Source: Datisca glomerata (lineage: Eukaryota; Streptophyta; Magnoliopsida; Cucurbitales; Datiscaceae). Taken from it: a stretch of DNA of 64,000 bases. The DNA lies in contig QANY01013423.1 in NCBI GenBank assembly GCA_003255025.1, positions 1,725,779 through 1,789,778 on the forward strand. Direction: 5' to 3'. Below are positions 60,806 through 64,000 of this stretch, piece by piece; positions within the stretch are counted from its first letter, which is position 1; each line of letters starts with the position of its first letter. The position numbers and the translations under genes were made by a program. The notes below the pieces were generated by a model. The model did not search any database. It saw only the letters and a list, made by a program, of their open reading frames with translations, and was not told where the DNA came from.

Positions 60806-62589
60806 GATTAGCCAAAATCATAAATCACAAAGGATCATGGTACTCTACTAAAGATGACTCCAAAGGACCTCACCATCAAGGACTCGTCAAACACCATTTG
60901 AGCAAACGAGGCAAAGAGGGCTCCAAACACTTCCGCTAGAAAGCGAAAGCATTGATAAATTGCATGCGTAAACACATAAGCACATAGATATGCATCGACA
61001 AGTTTAATAGAATAAGCAATTCATTTCAAATAAAGAACGTCAACAAGACCAAATACAAACTCATCACTTGATGAGATACATTTGGTCGATATTCTGGGGG
61101 CATAGAATCTAAAGACCTTCAGTAACTCAAGAATATTGTCAAACTCATGATATGATGATGGGGGCATCACTCTATAGATACTCAAAAGTCTTTTGTTCTC
61201 CAAGAGAAGAACCGCTCGATTTTCTTTAAGGATAGCTCAAAGATACTCGTTGTGCCAAGCTACACTACAAAATCACTATTAATTTTAGACAAAGCAACAG
61301 ACGACTTAGACATTCGAATCCCTACGTGACTTGGACAGATCAATAAAATCATACATTGAGTCATAAGAAAGAGTCAACAACTAAAGCATCAAACCCTTCG
61401 GTTCCCAGCCACGACTTAGTTTCTGAAATGTAACTATGGATGGTAAAAAGAACCCTAAGAATGCACACCATAGAGTGTAATAACTCCATCATCTGCCACG
61501 CGACATGAGATGCCAAAGTAATGTACCAGATATATGGTCAAGCATGGATCAACGCGAGAATGCAACGTAGGATTTTGGAAAAAAATCCTCCTAGACCTTA
61601 TAATGTCACAACGTCAAGTCAACCTCATAATGAAGCAATCCAAACGGACTTACCATCTTATCGCCTACACTGGATCAAATGAATTCAATCTTAACACTAA
61701 GTATTCACCATACGCTTAGACGAAGGTGTAAAAGTTTAGTTGTGATGACCACTGATCCAACTCAAGTCGTCTGGTTGCCAGATGAAAACCATAGGGACTC
61801 GATTCCGATAATTACTCAGAGTAACTCGCACAAACCTAAACCACATAGCTTCAAGTCCCAACACGATCACGTACATCATTACATGAAGAAGTCCAACATT
61901 AATCAAGATGATGACATTTTTACCAAGAATCAATTGACAAAATGAAGAAAGCTCATCTCAATCACAAGATGCTCTGAAACACAATCATGAACCAGTAACA
62001 AATACTTAGATATTGGGGCATAAACTCTACTGCTTGGTAACTGTAACAACATAACATATGCTTAACACCTGATTAAGTGCAAAGACAGAGTCTTAGGTAA
62101 AAGTTCATGGTTCCCTCACAACATACTTCCTGACTCTATCGCTATACTCCAGACTCAAAAAGTGAAGGGCAAACTGCAGGGGATAAAAAACACCCGGACT
62201 AAAGCCTACTCAATAATATTTCTGAACAAGGCTCAATACTCTCATTTCTTGGGTAGGGCCCACATTAAGTCTAAACCGAGGACTCATCGGTGATCGAAGT
62301 CACCATGAGGACCGAGGCACCCTCCACGACCAGATCGATAGACACGACCCCACCTATACTTACATTATCGAGGTCACACGGATGACGGAAGTACTCTCAA
62401 ACCTAAGATCACGGTTACTCGAGATAGTCGATATCATTTTGCCATCACGATAAGATATAATAATCAGTCATACAAGGAAAAGATAGGAACACATCAAATC
62501 TATCAGTCAATCTTAATGATTGTTAAAGAAGATAAGATGATAACTAAAATATCCTGATTTGTGAAATATTCTTCATGAATATCTCCAAT
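60806..62589. other. 3' non-coding part of the gypsy element
   Basis: No protein recognised. GC-richer islands, for example CCGAGGACTCATCGGTGATC near 62277, fit retrotransposon 3'-UTR or U3 sequence. Confidence 0.45.
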
Positions 62590-62870
62590 TCCTTATCAGA
62601 ATAAGAAGTTACACTGAACTAGAATGTTTGACTGATATGAAAAATTATTATAAATATATTATGGTCATCATAAAATGGTAAGCGATTCTCCACACTACTA
62701 CTTTTCTCTAAACACTCTACTGACTGATCATCAGAGTGCATTAGGTGGGACACTCCCGGTGCCCTACTTACTACTTTCACGACCGTTCTTGATTTTGATA
62801 GACCTCTAGACAAGTCACCGAACGACATGTGACGGAGCCCACGACATTCGATACTTGTACATTTTTCGCA
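62590..62870 (+). repeat. LTR-like segment (TATA to U5 end)
   Basis: TTATTATAAATATATTATGG (about 62644) is followed by CTACTGACTGATCATCAGAG and TGGGACACTCCCGGTGCCCT. It ends ACTTGTACATTTTTCGCATC, which recalls the U5 end and primer-binding start of Tat-type LTRs (a C-rich bracket after a GACTGA-ATC-GAGTG block). The pattern match is by family knowledge only. Confidence 0.5.
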
Positions 62871-62879
62871 TCAATAGAT

Positions 62880-63479
62880 ACCACAAACCATCTTATGCGT
62901 CTTTTACTATTTAAATTGATTTTTTTGCTTTACAAGACAGCGAAAATGAAAGCTAGCCCCAGATTATACGTTGATATTGAAAAATAGGAAACTCGGAGCG
63001 TCATAATGAAAACAGAGCAATGATGGGATTTAAGTAGGGAGTGAGAGAAAAGTAGAGTGAGAGAAAAATCAGTCAAAACAAATTTCATGTATGATTTCAA
63101 GTAAATTGTTTTGACTGATTTTTCAATTGAAATTTGTTTACTCAGTGTAAACTTTAATTTCGTTAAGATTACATTTTGATGGTATCAGATTTACATTGTT
63201 TTTGTTGTAGTTTCTTCAAACCTTGATTCTTTCATTTGTCCACTTCTACGTGGCATTTATGACCTCATCCAAATGGGCTTTGTAATAAATTGAATCGATT
63301 GGTTTCAAACAATTAAAATAAGTTATTTTAATGTGATTCAATAGTTTTATAAATTAGTAAACAATTGAACTAATATTTGAATTGATTTTGAATGTTCACT
63401 GGATTTTTATAGTCTTTAAACAATTTTGTGCTTCACCCCTTTTGTTTGATTGCTTACTCTCAATCCGTGTAAGTTATTT
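62880..63479. other. spacer with one strong hairpin
   Basis: AT-rich; no gene. The hairpin at 63063-63124 is listed separately. Confidence 0.4.
63063..63124. repeat. 22-bp hairpin
   Basis: GAAAAATCAGTCAAAACAAA, then TTT (63063-63085), pairs with 63103-63124 (AAATTGTTTTGACTGATTTT, then TC). There is one bulged A and a 17-nt loop. This is stronger than the AT background would suggest, because the arms include GTCAAAAC. Confidence 0.8.
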
Positions 63480-64000
63480 AGACTTGTCAAACCTGATTTA
63501 AATCAATCCGTTCCAGTTTAGACCCAATAATTTGAACCCAATCAAACCAAACTGAACCAGTCCAACATAATAGAACCAACCGGGTTCAGACCAACCAGAC
63601 TTAGTTGAACCGATCTGAACCGCTCGATCAATTATTACCCAGCTTATTTCTCACCGTTCTATCACCATTTATTTTTATTTAATTAAATAATTATAGTATT
63701 ATATGAATATTTTGTGATCTGAGATCTTTGGATTTCATGTCATTAGTTGCTGAATTTGATTCATAATGATCTAAGTGAATTTACATTGTAATGTGACCCA
63801 CGTGTGATAAATGTAAGATGTGTTATTCTCATCAGTTTTAATTGTATGTAAACATGTTATGTTCATATATATGTTTTATGTAAGTGAGCTTATATAGTGA
63901 TTTGACTCCGATGTTATAATCGTATTATGTATTTATATTTAATATTTGTTCAATTATTTTTCGATAATGTTTATATCCATGAACTCTTTGATAATTATTT
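63480..64000 (-). mobile_element. inverted, truncated relative of the 13197-15498 LTR
   Basis: The reverse complement of 63690-63790 matches 14296-14420. Shared words are AATTCAGCAACTAATGAC(A/C)T and GAAATCCAA(A/G)GAT, then AATATTCATATAAT and ATTATTTAATTAA. The block at 63490-63625 has GAACCGATCTGAACC- and CAACCGGGTTCAGACC-type repeats that match, inverted, the GGTCTGACTGAACCGG block at 14500-14640. It runs off the window. Confidence 0.65.

Larger units (their letters stand above)
52381..62870 (+). mobile_element. degraded Tat/Ogre-like Ty3-gypsy retrotransposon, split by a CACTA element
   Basis: An LTR-like promoter/R segment (52381-52540) precedes a reverse transcriptase and RNase H relic (52590-53198) that continues after the CACTA insertion (59452-59560). 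Tandem-repeat arrays (59630-60805), unassigned DNA, and a second LTR-like segment (62590-62870) follow. The pol residues match the Tat branch (GKWKSCI-F-D-NKAC, FGLKNAG-TYQ, FDVRYEPQT). gag, protease, most of RT and all of integrase are missing. The two LTR-like segments are not clearly alike, so they may belong to different copies. Without the CACTA element the body is about 4.2 kb. Confidence 0.65.

Noticed and set aside
52381..62870. Possible endogenous plant pararetrovirus
   Set aside because: The pol residues and their order (RT, then RNase H followed by 3' tandem arrays) fit Ty3-gypsy of the Tat branch; no movement protein or coat protein motif was seen.

Overview
This is nuclear DNA from a flowering plant, most likely a eudicot. 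It is AT-rich, its genes have many GT-AG introns, and most of the window is layered, decayed transposable elements. Every transposable-element family seen is a standard plant type: Mutator-like elements (MULEs) with plant mobile domains, PIF/Harbinger, CACTA/En-Spm, FAR1-related, LINE and Ty3-gypsy. Only two genes can be read from start to stop with full confidence: cytosolic ribosomal protein L7 (18533-20199, +, six coding exons, 243 aa) and a Golgi class I alpha-mannosidase of the MNS1/MNS2 type (44291-51531, -, 14 coding exons, 567 aa). A third, small gene for a zinc-ribbon protein (38650-38868, -, 72 aa) is likely. No tRNA, rRNA, CRISPR or bacterial-type structure was seen.

Layout: 1.47-6.77 kb is a retrotransposon derivative bounded by two similar LTR ends; it has no coding capacity but holds several tandem arrays, including five monomers of 180 bp. 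At 7.2-7.5 kb are two exons of a myosin head relic. 8.1-16.9 kb is a MULE (copy 1) whose mudrA-like transposase is split by two LTR-type insertions (10275-12471 and 13197-15498) and followed by the C-terminal part of a plant mobile domain (PMD) protein. The RPL7 gene occupies 17.36-20.2 kb. 21.8-27.7 kb is a PIF/Harbinger element whose left half, together with flanking DNA, is duplicated. 28-31.3 kb holds a LINE 3' end and a FAR1 DNA-binding domain relic. 31.6-36.06 kb is a second PMD-bearing element flanked by clusters of a GGCGTTTGGG-type repeat. 36.18-37.66 kb is a fold-back element with arms built of tandem repeats. 39.77-43.44 kb is MULE copy 2 (minus strand), the same family as copy 1 but missing the transposase core and keeping the PMD.

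44.3-51.5 kb is the mannosidase gene. 52.4-62.9 kb is a degraded Tat/Ogre-like Ty3-gypsy retrotransposon. A complete-ended 6253-bp CACTA element (53199-59451) is inserted exactly inside its RNase H region, with a GAG target duplication. The gypsy element's 3' part is made of 130-bp and 27-bp tandem arrays. The last 0.5 kb is an inverted, truncated relative of the solo LTR at 13197-15498.

The genes do not form a pathway. The window reads as two housekeeping loci in a repeat-rich setting. The most unusual points are the complementary deletions in the two related MULEs, the tandem-repeat fold-back element beside a PMD element, the Harbinger duplication that carries its own flank, and the exactly reconstructable nested insertions. 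I found nothing that I would call a proven new biological system.
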